Origin: Dromaius novaehollandiae
Lineage: Eukaryota > Chordata > Aves > Casuariiformes > Dromaiidae
Direction: 5' to 3'
Length of the DNA: 64,000 nt
NCBI RefSeq assembly: GCF_036370855.1
Contig: NW_026991398.1
Location: forward strand, 1,860,001-1,924,000
The notes under the pieces are model-generated. The model worked only from the letters and a program-made list of their open reading frames with translations. It did not search any database and had not been told where the DNA came from. Shown here in pieces: positions 23,004 to 35,075 of this stretch. The translations under genes were made by a program, and so were the position numbers. How positions within the stretch are numbered: position 1 is the stretch's first letter; the number at the start of each line of letters is the position of its first letter.

Positions 23004-23186
23004 GACAGAGATGCTGCAAGGGAGGCCAGCTCTGACACAGTGGTCGGCAGATTTAGAGAAAGCCTCTGAATCAGACAGAGTTTGTGCCTCTGGGGAAGAC
23101 AGATGAATTCAGACATTTTTGTACAGACACGCTCATCACAGGTAGAATGCCCAAACCACAATCACTTGTGAGGAGAGATGGGCAGG

Positions 23187-24122
23187 TTATTGCTGCTGAA
23201 ACAGTACCAATTGAATCAGTTTCCTCACTGCCTCCTTGAGCTCCTTGTTCCTCATGCTGTAGATGAGGGGGTTCACTGCTGGAGGCACTACCGAGTACAG
23301 AACAGCCACCACCAGATCCAGAGCTGTTGTAGAGAGGGAGGGGGGTTTCAGGTAGGCAAACACTGTAGTGCTGACAAACAGGGAGACCACGGCCAGGTGC
23401 GGGAGGCACATGGAAAAGACTTTGTGCTGACCCTGCTCAGAGGGGATCCTCAGCACAGCAGTGAAGATCTGCACGTAGGACACCACAATGAAAATGAAAC
23501 ACCCCAAAGATAAACAGGCACCAACCACGAGACGCCCCACTTCCCTGAGGTAGGAGTCTGGGCAGGAGAGCTTGAGGATCTGGGGGATTTCACAGAAGAA
23601 CTGCTCCACTGTGTTGCCTTGGCAGAGTGGTATTGAAAATGTGTTAGCAGTGTGCAGCACTGCATTGAGAAAACCACTGGCCCAGGCAGCTGCTGCCATT
23701 CTGACACAAGCTCTGCTGTCCATGAGGGTTCTGTAGTGCAGAGGTCTGCAGATGGCAACAAAGCGATCATAGGCCATGACTGTGAGGAAATAAAACTCTG
23801 TTGCAAATAAAAAAAAGAAGAAAAAGACCTGGGCAGCACATCCTGAGTAGGAAATGTCCCTGGTGTCCCACAGGGAATTGGCCATGGATTTGGGGACAGT
23901 GGTGGAGATGATGCCAAGGTCGAGGAGAGAGAGGTTGAGGAGGAAGAAGTACATGGGGGTGTGGAGGCAGTGGTCACAGACTACAGCTGTGATGATGAGG
24001 CCGTTGCTCAGGAGGGCAGCCAGGTAGATGCCCAGGAACAGCAAGAAATGCAAGAGCTGCAGCTCCTGGGTGTTGGCGAATGCCAGGAGGAGGAACTCGT
24101 TGAGGGAGCTGCTGTTGGACAT
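23187..24122 (-). CDS. Olfactory receptor, OR14-like (OR2)
   Basis: An intact 311-residue olfactory receptor on the minus strand. The start chosen is MSNSSS at 24,122. The open frame continues 36 codons further upstream, but that part crosses a splice-acceptor-like signal and is not shared, so it is treated as untranslated. Motifs: NSS (3-5), LHTPMYFF, MAYDRFVAIC in place of the usual DRY version, FFCEIP, KVFSMCLPHL and NPLIYSMRNKE. Two positions are unusual: the TM1 GN motif reads SN, and residue 52 is Cys where OR1 and OR3 have Arg. About 47 differences from OR3 by hand count. It faces OR1 tail to tail. The gene is intact and probably functional; ligand unknown. Confidence 0.94.
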   Translation of the reverse strand: MSNSSSLNEFLLLAFANTQELQLLHFLLFLGIYLAALLSNGLIITAVVCDHCLHTPMYFFLLNLSLLDLGIISTTVPKSMANSLWDTRDISYSGCAAQVFFFFFLFATEFYFLTVMAYDRFVAICRPLHYRTLMDSRACVRMAAAAWASGFLNAVLHTANTFSIPLCQGNTVEQFFCEIPQILKLSCPDSYLREVGRLVVGACLSLGCFIFIVVSYVQIFTAVLRIPSEQGQHKVFSMCLPHLAVVSLFVSTTVFAYLKPPSLSTTALDLVVAVLYSVVPPAVNPLIYSMRNKELKEAVRKLIQLVLFQQQ

Positions 24123-24145
24123 TTGCTTCCTCGGGGCTTTGTGGA

Positions 24146-24246
24146 CTGTGCAGGGAGGAAAAGACAGTGTCAAGTTAGAGCAGCCTTCTCTGAGCCAAAC
24201 CCATTCTGTTTCGCATAGAAACCCCCACATTTCCTCGGTCCTTTAC
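24146..24246 (-). promoter_or_regulatory. Candidate 5'-UTR mini-intron of OR2
   Basis: On the minus strand a donor (GAAG then GTAAAG, GT at 24,246-24,245) is followed by CTAAC, a pyrimidine tract (TTTTCCTCCCTGCACAG) and an AG at 24,147-24,146. This leaves 23 bases before the ATG. Length about 101 bp, the same as in OR3. Conservation of all signals between OR2 and OR3 supports splicing, though common descent alone could explain it. Confidence 0.4.
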
Positions 24247-27200
24247 CTTCTTTCAGCTCCCTTTCTGGGGCTCTGGTTTGCTCTGGCTGAGTGTGTCCTG
24301 TGCAGCAGGGGCTTCTGCCCGTAGCTCCAGAGGAGTCGGTTCTGCTTTGCTGCAGGTGTAAATGGACATGTCAAACAGTCCCAGGTATTTGGGGGGGATA
24401 CCTGGGAACGGGCACCGTGAGCTGGGTGGAGGGGGCTTGGTCCAGTGACCCAGGGGGAATATTCTCTATTTACCATAATGAGAGCTGACTACAGCACTCA
24501 TGCCAGCTGTGTCTGAAAGCGAAGACCCTTGTGAGGGATTCATCCCCCTCAATCTTGCCCTCTTGAACAGAGGTGTCTGTATCTGAATCAGTCACACCAG
24601 CTCCCACCCTAGCAAGGGAGAGAAACAGGCAAGGGAAGGCAGGGGCTGACCTGACTTTTTCTAGATGTCCCCCTTCCAGTGAGATAAACCATTTCCTCAT
24701 GCCAATTTACCATCTGTTCTCTTTCTCCAGGTGCTGTAGTAGGAATGGCAAGGGGCTGGTTCTGATGTGCACATCCCGCAGCAAATTATGTCCACCCCTT
24801 ATGTGGAAGGGCTGTTCAATGTTTTGTCAGCTATTACCTCCAGAAAATAACCTGCAGCAGAGGAGTCTGATTATATATTGATTTAGATTTTAGATGCCTC
24901 CGTTACACTGTGGGAGCATTCTTGGATGGGGTAGAAATCTCTGGCATTTCAGTTGCTCTCAGCATGAGCACTTGTGCACCCGAGGAGAAAAAAAGGGCTC
25001 CCTGTGACTTTGTACAGAGTCCTGGGATCTGGTCTGTCAGTGAGTTTTGCCCCTCACTGCCCTGCACTTGCACCTCACTCAGATAAAGGACAACCACAGT
25101 CACACATTCCTCTAAGAAAGAAACTGGACTGAGCTGGGAGCAGAGGAGTTCAGTTTCACAGTGAAGATTTCCAAATTCTTCTCTCTCAGCCCAGACATGG
25201 AGGGAGTGATGAGGAGTGTGACAAGGTTTCTGACTCACAGGAGCAGACCAAGGACTCTCAGATATCACAGAAATGCTCCAGGGAAGCTGTGCTCTTCTGC
25301 AGGGCAGCTTGCAGCTTGATAGGACACCCCAGGGAAACAGCCAAGGGTCCTAAAGATGGGTTCTCCTTCAGAGGAAGGCAGCTCAGTAAGAGTCAGCTCT
25401 CTCTCTTGAGAGAGACAGAGCAAAAAGTCTGTGAGAAACCTCAGCAAGTCCCTTCATCCCCACCTCAGCCTGCAGACAGCACCAGCATCACCTTTATGGC
25501 CTCATCAGGCTTTCTCTGACCTGCTCCTTAGGACCTGTGAGCACAGAGATGGCCCTGGCCAGGGCCCTGACCCAGGAGGTTTCTGTCCATCACAGAACAC
25601 AGAGCGGGGGACGGGGTCTGTGAACAGCGACTGGGAAAAGGCCTTGGGACAGAGAAAAAGCTCTTGGCAGAAACAGCTCCAGGCAGCAGGGATGGGCAGG
25701 GAATGGTAGAGAATTGCTAACAGAAACATCATGGGAGAGAGATGAGCAAGTCATGGTCAGTCATTTGATGCCAAAGCCTTCCCCAGGGTGCTCTGGTCCG
25801 CCCTGCAGATACCTCCCAGCAGCAGGGCACTGTCCAGGGGCATCCCTCTGTGTGCAGGTGAGAAGGAGCAGGTCCCTGGGGAGGCCACCATCAAAGGGGG
25901 ATTTAGTGCTGTCTGTAGACTAAGGGGTTGGTGAAGGGCCTTTCAGAAGTTCCTAGCAGAACTATTGATTGCTAATTAATACTGTTAAAGAGTCTCAGTC
26001 TTTTGTCCAAGCCTGACAGCTCCATTTCCCTTTTCCCTTTGCCAGGTGGAAGGAAACTTAAAGCACCATCTCAGGGAATTGCCTTTTCTTTCACTAAACA
26101 CTTGCCTTCACCTTCCTTTTGCAAAGTCCCCTCAGAAATGTGCTGTGCATGAGCTGGAGCTGTGAGCAGCCCTGACCCATGCAGCATCCTCTCAACAGGA
26201 GAATAAACCTGCCCTTCTGGGGGTCGATCCTCCCACCCAGAGCTTCTCCCTGCAGCACCATGAGGAGTTCCCTGGACAGGCTGAGTGCTGAACCTCGCAG
26301 GCAGCAGAGTCACTGCTCCAGGCACACAGCACCCTGGGGTACAGGGACACTGCTCTGAGTTACAGCCCTGGGCAGACCTGTGTGCACACCCCAGCTTCGC
26401 ACCCCTGCAGCGTCCCTGGGAGAAGGCAGCAGCATGTCCTGTCTCTCCGACATTGTGGCAGGGAATCCCTGCTCTAAAGCAACTCCTTCTTCTCCACATT
26501 GCAGAAGACAGGAGTGATATCCTTAAAAAAGCAGTCATGGGATGAGATGGGTTTAGAAGATCCCTCCAGGAACCTCAGTAGTGTTACCTCCCAGCCAGAA
26601 ACTTATCGTGTCCAGGGCTTCCACAGTGAGCTCTCCTCTGTCCTCCCACTCCACACTGCCTTCCACTTCTCTCTCTCGTCTCATCTCATGTCAGCAGCAG
26701 CAGGCAGTGCCCGCAGCCCTGCTGCTCTTGGCAGAGGAGCTGCTCCTGCACACAGCTGTGTCTGGGCAGTGCTGCCAGGTTGCCATGAGCTCCCTCCATC
26801 CCAGGAGCCTGGCCCCACTCAGGAGCAGAGGCCCAGCTGAAGACACAAATGTCTCTGTCGCTTGTGCTCCCTCCTCCTGGGAAATGTTCACTGAAGCAGA
26901 CTAAACAGTCACCTATGGCCCCTCTCTAAACAGTGAAGGGAGACTGCTTCCAGCATTGCAGTTTGTCTCCTCAGAGGAGGGTTATCTGTGAGAAGTGGAA
27001 CTGTCCCACTCTGGAAGCCCCTACGCCCATCTCTTCACTAGGCAGGACACCTAGAAAAGGGGCAAGAAGGCAGTTCATTTACCCATGATTTAGATATTGA
27101 TTCAGATGAGTCAATCTGGGCTTCTCATGACAGTTTAGAAGCCCCTGGGCTGGAGTGGGATTCAGATCCCTCCCGTGAACTCCACAGGCACAGAAGAGGT

Positions 27201-28485
27201 GCAATCCCCCTTGCCCAAGCTGAAATGTGCACAACACAGATGCCTTCAGGCTTCTGATGGAGCAACTGAAACCCACATCTTTCTAAAGCGTGTGCTGGAG
27301 GCCAGGTGGGGAGTTTCCTTGGCCATCTGAAATTACCCTTGATGCCTACTGCCACAACTAGAGCACCACTCACTGTGATGCTCAGGCACAAGCAGATCCC
27401 TACAATGCAAACAGCTAATGGAGTTCAGGGCAGACCCTTGATTTAAGGACATAAAGATAGGCCATAGGCAGGGGCATGTCCAATGCCTGGAGTTTCTTGC
27501 ACAACCACATGTTTCTAGCAGATACAGCATGGGACCTCGAGGAAGGCCATGTCTTTCTGGAGTGGTCGCTGGGCAAGTGCCCCAGGGCCTCTCCGGTTTC
27601 CTACCCATGCCCAAACTCCTGAATCCCACCTCTGCCTTTGGGCAAAGTCCAGCCATCTGCATTCAAGTGTGCTGCATAAATGGGAGGCACATCCCACCAA
27701 GGTCTCCAGTCTTGTCCTTGCACTCAAAATCTTCCAACTCTCTTTCCCCTGAACCTCTTCTCACCTCCAGATAATATGGCCAGGCATTGTGCTAATGATC
27801 TCCATGGATCACAGGCTGTCCAGGCCGAGGGACTTCTTCAGTGGCACTTCGTCCTTCCTGGAGATCAGTTCACCTCTGTCGTAGGCCCCAAGGTGCTGCA
27901 GAGTCAGGCAACAAACCTCTCTCCTGCCATTTCTCCATGGCCCAGCTCTGTTTCTCACTGGTCTTGGGCACTGCAGGGTTTGCTCTCTCAGTGGGAACCT
28001 CCCTTCACCATTACATTGCCACCTGCTATCTATGCCAGTGTGGCTCTGCTCTGAAGTGGGGCCATTACACACGTGGTGTCCTTGGCTTTTGATAGCAGGT
28101 TTCACCATGACAAATCTGTTCCCTGTGCCACAGCTGAGGCCTTGCAGCACAAATATAGACAAGTGACTGCAGCTTGAGGCACAGACAGGAGCTGATGGAG
28201 ATGCACAAGCTGTCACAGTGCTGCTACGTGGTTGGAATAACTGAGGGGTGGTGGGACTGCTCACATGACTGGAGGGCTGTGATGGCAGGGTACCAGCTCT
28301 TCAGGAGACATTGGCAGGGAAGATGATGAAGTGGGAATGCCCCCAGTGTGAAGGGGCAGCTTGGATGTATGGAGCTCTTCCAAGGGATGGAGAGGGGCTG
28401 GGAGAGCTTGTGAGTGAGCATCAGAGTAAGGGTGCCTCAGAGCTAAGAGCTTCAGATAATGCAATTAGAGTGAGAAGGTGGACAC
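24247..28485 (-). other. 5' flank of the OR2 cassette (inverted copy)
   Basis: Read on the minus strand this aligns with 43.76-47.65 kb and 11.9-15.8 kb; for example GTCAGCTCTCTCTCTTGAG (25.39 kb) with 46.50 kb, and GGTGTCTGTATCTGA near 24.57 kb with 47.33 kb. No gene is supported. Overlapping frames in the three copies do not stay open together, except the short SSAGPLLLS peptide region near 26.85 kb. Confidence 0.6.
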
Positions 28486-30470
28486 AGTCTCCTTTAAGCA
28501 ACCTGAGGAAGTCTGTGGGTCACAGGGCCTGGTTCTTATTGGGGGTTGGGGGGAGGGACTTCAATCTCTCTGACATTCACTGGCAGGGCAAGCAGCATGG
28601 TGCCAGCAGTCCAGGGGGTTTCTGGAGGGTGTCAGGAATAGCTTCTAAGCACAGCTCCCTGATGGGCCAATCAGGGCAATGCTCATCTGGATTTAGCACT
28701 TGCAGGCAAGGAAGAACTGATCAGGGATGTGATCATCAGTGGAAACCTTGGCTGCAATGACCATGAAATAGTGGCATCCCAGATCACGAGGGCGGTGAGG
28801 AAAGGCAGTAGCAGAGTGCAGAGTCTGGACTTCAGAGGAATAGACTTGCATCTCCTCTGGGGTCTGCTGGGGAATCCCGTTGGAGGCAGCTCTGAAGGGC
28901 AGTGGAACTTAGGAAAGCCAGCTGATCTTTAAGGACAGCAGCCACCAAGCACAAGGATGGTTCATACTGATGCTGAGTAATAGCAGTAGACATCTCAGGG
29001 GAGCACCTTGATTGAATAGGGCACTATTGTCCAGCAAAGTAGGGATGGTGTTGGGGAAGCCAAAGCTCCTCTAGGATACACACATGCAGGGATGTCAAGG
29101 GCCTGAAGAAGAGCTGCTAATGCTTCAATAACAGTGCAAGAAGAAACAAAGAAAAAGTGGGCTCACTGCTGAATGGGGCAGGGAATCTAGTAACAGCAAG
29201 TGCAGGTAGATCTGAGGAACTCAAGTCCTTCTTGACTCCAGTCTTCACCAACAAGGTCTGCTGGGCTGCTGTGCCTAGAGTCAGGACTGCAGAGGAGAAA
29301 AACATCCAGCAGAGGATGAGGCTTGGGGGAGGGATTACTTGTGAGAACTCAACCCCAACAAGTCTATGGGACAGGATGGGCTGCACATGAGGACACTGAG
29401 AGCTGGCAATAGCAAGGCCACTTGCTGTCACCTTTGAAAGGCTTTGGAGATCAAGAGAGGTCCTGCTGACCAGAGAAAAGAATGTGCTGTGCTAATTTTC
29501 TTTCTTTCTATCCTCCGATCATTTCATATATATGAAATGATCATATGATTAAATGATATATATTCATACATATGACAGTGGTCAGGGATCATTTCTGAGA
29601 TGCTTGATGTACCAACTTCTACCTTTGCCAGCAACTGCATTTAACTAGTACCTCCTCTTATTATGTTTAATGTCCAGCACTTCCACGTGCCATTATCCTG
29701 TTAGAGGCACTGCAAGACAGGATGAACCATCTGCACACACACATGCACACACATTAAGAGCTGACCCAAAGGAGCTTCAGTCCAGAGGGGCCTTGAAAGA
29801 CTTGGGGATTTGGCCGACAGAAACTTCATGACATTGTACAAGGAGAAATGGCAGGTGCTGTATCAGGGGGCAGAACAGCCTGTGCATCAGGACAGGCTGG
29901 GACTTGACCAGTAGAGGAGTCACCCTGAGGAGAAGGACCTGGATGTTGCAAGAGACGCCACATGAGCCAGTGCTGCGTGCTCACCCTAAATCAGGCCAGC
30001 TGCATACGGGGCAGCATTACGAAGTGAGCGGCCACCCAGACAAGGTGAATTATTATCCCCCTCATCTCAGCACTGGTGAGGCCACATCTAGAATAGGGTG
30101 TCCCAGTGTGGGCTGCCCTGTGCTGGAGGAATGGGGAGGAACTGGAGAGGGTCCAGAGGAGGTCTGCAAAGGTGAGGTTAGAGGTCTAAAGGTCAAGGCC
30201 TTTGTGGAGAGGCTGAAGGACCTGGGCTGCTTTAGCCTGATGAAGGGGAGGCTGAGGGCAGTAGAATAGGAGCCTGTGACTGCTTGAAGGGTGGTTTCAG
30301 AGATGATGCTTTTCTTGGTAGTGGGAAACAGAAGGGAAAGGGGAAAGAGCCACAAACAGCAGCTTGTGGGGCTCAGCTGTGACATTAGGAAAAGAAAATG
30401 TCACTCATAGGGTAGTGCTGTTGTGCCAGAGGTCACCCAGACGGAGCCTGTGATCAGCCCCTGGCTTTGT
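28486..30470 (+). mobile_element. CR1-type LINE, decayed, fragments in order
   Basis: Pieces of CR1 ORF2 appear in native order on the plus strand: the endonuclease C-terminus (GRDFNLSDIHWQGKQHG near 28.56 kb; NLGCNDHEIVASQITRAV near 28.74 kb), the linker before the polymerase (TPVFTNKV near 29.25 kb), then the C-terminal region (EGPEEVCKG, then RLKDLGCFSLMKGRLRAVE near 30.15-30.27 kb). The reverse transcriptase core is deleted. This CR1 abuts the OR2 cassette just as CR1 remnants abut the OR1 and OR3 cassettes, and always in the opposite direction to the receptor. Confidence 0.8.
29517..29542. repeat. Perfect 26-bp palindrome
   Basis: GATCATTTCATAT followed by its exact reverse complement ATATGAAATGATC, with no spacer. 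More AT-rich, ATGAAATGATCATATGATT-like sequence follows to about 29,575. It lies inside the deleted part of the CR1 remnant. Confidence 0.9.
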
Positions 30471-32030
30471 GTTTCAAGGAAAAGCAAGTGAGGACAGGAA
30501 GACATCAGGAGAGGCTGGGAGATCCCAGGGTGAAAGCAAGGTGGGGAAGCAGGTTGGGTATCTCCTGTCTGCAGGGAAACAGGCACAGGCGTGGGACAGC
30601 GTAGGACAGTCTGTGGTGGAGGTGGCCCAGGGCACTGCCAGGGCTGAAAGCTCCCAACAGAACTGAGGTCTCTGTCCTCTGGTCTATGGCTGGTGTCTAT
30701 GCTATCAAGGCCTCTGAGAAGACACCATTTCCTGAAAGCACGGTGACCTTGCTGCTTCCTCATCCCCAGGGAGCCCAGGAGGTGCCGTACCATTGTCCTG
30801 CACTCAGTGTTGCACACCCCTACCCTCACCCTGCCCCCGGGAAGAGCCCTGAGCAACGCCTGAGGGAAAGGATCACCCTTCCCTGGGGCTGGGTGTCAGT
30901 GCCTGGCTGTTGTGCTTGATAACACACATCAAGGTTGACTTGGCATCACAGCCATCTGCACATTGCCTTTGCCTGCTACCATCAGTGCCTCCAACTTTCT
31001 GCTTTACTCAGCCCCCAGGAGCCCTCTTTGGTAACGGCCCTCAGTGGGAGCCATTAATGCTCCAAGAAACTTTGGGATTTTCATCTGACTTTAACTTCTT
31101 GAGAGGCTTGTTCAGCTTCCTCTCAACATGTGAAGTGCATGGGCTCTGACCCAAATGCACCAGAGGGGTCATTAAAATGCATATAGCCCCTAAGGAGCCA
31201 TGTCTCTTTCCATAATTTTCCATAATTATCCATAATTTTCTTCACTTCTTCAATTCTTGTGTGCATAATTGGAGATATTTCAGGAGCACATTTACAAGAG
31301 CAAGGTTTTAATGAGCACCTGCAAGAGAAAGAATTTTAAACTTTCATTATTCTTTACATTGCAGAATAAGTGATCTCCACATTCTTCAATTGATATTGAT
31401 CCAGAGTGTCTCCTAATGAGGTCTGGACATGTAGAAAAAGCAGTATTTTTGACAGGAGACCTGCATGGACAACCTTCCTCCCACCTCCTCAACCCTGCAA
31501 TTTCTCTCTTCAGCCACTGGGGACTTGCATCACTCTTGTTAACATCTAACCTTTTTCCACTCCAGTCAGTAGCTGAATGTTGCAGCGCATATGTCCCAAT
31601 TCCCACCTGCTTTCCTTAGAGAACTAGCTGCAGACACAGCAGGATTTCTCTTAACTGCAAGGAAAAAATATATATATAGTTTAATAAAAAAAAAAAATGC
31701 ACTCCTCAACTGTATGTTAAGTCCAAGCTGCCTCCAGCAAGGTCCACTTTCCACAAGCAATAACCTTCCTTGAAATGTTTTAGGTAGGAGAAATACAGCT
31801 AGATAGAAATACAGCTAAGGAGGTGGCTAAAGAGACAATTAGACTGCTGAAAGACGAGGCAAGCTTCAGACTCCCTGAAGCTCGGACCAGAGCTAGGGAG
31901 CTGAGAGGCATCTGAGCAGATAAACAGAAAGGGGAGGAGGAAGACTGGAGAACTGTGGAAGGTGCATATGTCCGGACAGTCTGATGCAAAGGGGACTTTA
32001 GAAATGATCACTTTAATCAGGACATGGGGG
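30470..32030 (-). repeat. Duplicated block P, inverted copy
   Basis: Reverse complement of block P: GATAACACACATCAAGG (30.92 kb) against 58.25 kb, and CAACTGTATGTTAAGTCCAAG (31.71 kb) against 57.47 kb and 8.59 kb. It contains an A-run (31,686-31,697) matching T-runs in the other copies. No gene is supported. Confidence 0.75.
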
Positions 32031-34030
32031 AAGAATATGTGAAAGATTCCTGAGATGTCAGCCACAGCATGGTAGACAGAGCAGTGGTAACGCAAATTGA
32101 CCTCGTCAGATCAATATCCAGAGATTATTACCCTTCCTCAAAATTTCCACCCTGATGGCCAAAATTTCTTTCGTCATCGGAAAACATTGGCATTAAGATT
32201 CGTCAATCGTTTTAGCTGATGCAAGTGTGCTCATATATTTTTAAATCTTGAATACTATTCTTGACCTTTCCAGGCAGAGCTCAGGTCTCCAACCACACGC
32301 ACCTAGTGGCACTTGGAGAGGCCCTGGTGCATCTGAGGGACCTCCCTGGGCCTGGCAGCTCTCACAGGGGTCCTGTGGGAGACTGGAGCCCCTCAAAGCT
32401 GCAGAGGGAGGCTGGGCAGAGGGGACCAGGGCACCTGCAATGGCACCACATGTCCATGACCGTGTGACTGCATCCCAGCCCAGCTCTGAAAAGCACTTTC
32501 CTTCTGAAAACCAAAAAAATCAAAACCAAAAAACCCCACAAAATCCCCATAAAAGACCACTATGTTAAAGAGAAGAAAACAAAGCAAAGAAGGACCATAA
32601 GAACACAGAGAAGGCTAAAACCTGGAACCTGGAACCAAACATTCCTTCGCTTTGGATCATTTCCTCATTTCTTCCTCATTTCATTTTTTATTGCCTGTTT
32701 CTAGACCTTTCTGTTATAATCAGGCCTGCACCATTAAAACAGATATTTTTGTGCCTCGCACAGAGTCCAGTGCACCAACACCACCCCCAGCCCAGGGCTG
32801 TCCATGCCACTCCTCACTGCACAGAGTGAGTCACACACTGAGGTGTCGGGCTCTCTCGACTGATAGAGGCAAGCATGGTGACCAGCTTCAGTGAAATGCT
32901 GTATCTTTGGATGGCTAAATCTGCACAAATCTCAACATAGCTGTGGTAGAGTGATGTCTGAAAGGAGTCCCTAGTCATCTAGCCACACTGCCGTTTCCTT
33001 CCCTGCACGGTAAATGAAGTGCTACTGCATCTGAGGTGACGACAGGGATGAGGCTGATCTCACCCAATGCCAGGCCATTTTGGTGCACATGTCTATGTCT
33101 AACGCAAGTGTCTGGACTTTCCTTTCTAGTCAAGGAAGAGAAATAAGTTGTCTCACTGAGAGATCTGGAGAGACTTCTGCTGGTGACCACCTAATGCTCC
33201 AGAAAGGTTCCCGTAGGTCCTGGGTAACATTTCCCAGCTCCCCATGGGCACACAGCCACCCCAGGGCATCTCAGGCAGTAATAGCCTCTATAAGTCAGCA
33301 GATGAATAAAGGCCTGAACACTGATTTTTAGTCATAAGGTGAAACCCATTCAAAAAATAACTCTACGCAAGAGCTGAAAAAAATCCTCATCTCCACAAAA
33401 ATTCTTTTTTATCAGTTGGAATGGATTTTTTATTTCTTTTTTTACTGTATATATTTATTATATACATATATATATACTTACAGTTATTCATTTCTTATTC
33501 ATTTCCTACCAGCACTCTGCATGGAGAAAATTTTGTTCTGAGGAACTGTGGTATTCAAACAGACATACTTCTTTTCTCTTCTGCCTCTCTGTCCTTTCTT
33601 CTGCATCTGCAGAGGATGGGGAGAGGCAGGCAAAAAGGACATGGCTGCAGTGTTGACTGTGAGGTCACTTCCACTGCAGCAGCCTGATTGGCCCTCAGCA
33701 GATGTGCTCACCAGCAGGCATTGTGATGTCACCCAGCACCTCAGAGAGCCCACCCAGCAGCAATGACAGCCCTGGGGAGGGGAGGGGGTGACACAAGTGA
33801 AAGGTCCCTGTCTGGGTGCTGATTGTGAGGGCACCTCTGCTGCAGCCATCCCACCCGCCCGCGGCCGGCAGGCAGGCAGGCACGGCTCACGGCCACCCTG
33901 CTCAGGACTCGCCCCTCTACAGCGGACCCGCCACTAGAAGGAATTAAACCTCATTTTTTCCACACCTCACTGCCAAGAGGGCACCTTTGTCCAAATTAGC
34001 CTCAGAACCACACTTGGGATGTCATCTCAG
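32030..34030 (-). repeat. Duplicated block S, inverted copy
   Basis: Reverse complement of 54.70-56.96 kb and 61.9-64.0 kb. Landmarks: GCAGTGTTGACTGTGAGGTC (33.65 kb), CTGAGATGCCC-type sequence on the other strand, and an AT-rich tract (33,447-33,480). The segment 32.25-32.47 kb matches 56.93-56.75 kb. A single unit resembling the 64-bp minisatellite lies at 33.64-33.70 kb. No gene. Confidence 0.7.
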
Positions 34031-34490
34031 AGGAGGTTCACCTCTAAAGAAAAGTCCAGGAGTGAGCTAATAGCCAGGCTGTGCCTGGGCGGATCAGGCT
34101 CCCAGAGGCCAAGAGGATGAAGGAGCCAGGTGAATCCATGGTGCTGCAAGGATGAATGACCCCAGATGAGGGTTGAGACCCTCTGTCAGCTGTAAGAGAA
34201 GCCTGTACGAGCAAGAGTGGACGGACTTCCAAATGGCAGTTGTCCAGAACAAGGGGAGACAAATCCCAGCTGAAGAGCCCATGTGGCATGGGAGCAAGCC
34301 AGCAGGAGAAAACCCTCCCTGCTGTCCTCTGGATGAACACAGGGCATGGGTTTAACCGTCATGGGCGGGATTCAGCTCCCCTGAGGGCAAAACGTACATG
34401 TCTGAGCTTCAGGAAAGAAAGACTGGAGAAGACAGCTCCATCTACTTCGAGGTGCAAACCACCCAGATAGAAAAATCACACCCCAGGTAC
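34030..34490. other. Spacer, nothing recognised
   Basis: A plus-strand frame at 34,240-34,470 and a minus-strand frame at 34,044-34,340 overlap and show no recognisable motif. Minisatellite units begin at the right edge. Confidence 0.4.
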
Positions 34491-34785
34491 CGAGAGACAA
34501 GTCACCTCACAGACTGCTGTTCCAGTACTATCATCTTCACCTTCCAACCCTAATTGCCTGCTGCTGGCAGGTCACCTTCTCAGAGGGACATGACCCAGCT
34601 ACGTGCCAGCTGCTATCCAGTCAGGTACTCAGGCACAAGTCACCTCACAGACAGTTTCCAACTCCGGTGCTTGCTCCTGGCCCATCACCTGCAGACACAG
34701 AAGTCACCTCACAGTTCTCCTGTGCAGGGTCATGTGCATGTAGACCTAAAGGCCTACAAGCTTCTGAGACACACTCTTCTCCTAC
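34490..34785. repeat. ~64-bp minisatellite, array C (part 1)
   Basis: Units with CAAGTCACCTCACAGAC and AGAAGTCACCTCACAGTTC at roughly 64-bp spacing. The order array, CR1 fragment, array matches 1.0-1.84 kb. Confidence 0.8.
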
Positions 34786-35075
34786 AATACAGCCATGATA
34801 CAACAGCTGTCTGCACTGCCATGCAGAGGGACCTTGGCAGGATGGGGAAATGGGCACAGAGGAACCTCATGAAGCTCCACCAAGGGAAATGCCCATGAGA
34901 AAGAGTAACCCTATGCACCAGGACACACTGAGCGCTGGCTGGCTGGAGAGCAGCTTTGCAGAGAAGGACCTGGGGGTGCTGGTAGACAACATGAAGCAGC
35001 ATGAGGCAGCAACACATCCTCGTGGCAAAGAAAGCCCATGGTTTCCTGGGCTGCACTGGGAAGAGTGTTGCCAGC
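34785..35075 (+). mobile_element. CR1-type LINE fragment, paralogue of 1.4-1.7 kb
   Basis: Plus-strand translation shows AMQRDLGRMGKWAQRNLMKL, then LESSFAEKDLGVLVDN and GLHWEE. It preserves the CR1 LGVLVD motif that is lost in the copy at 1.4 kb, so this is the less decayed paralogue. Same position within the minisatellite as its partner. Confidence 0.82.

Noticed and set aside
24123..24230. 36-codon N-terminal extension of OR2
   Set aside because: It crosses a splice-acceptor-like signal and is absent from OR1 and OR3; all three share the MSNSSS start.
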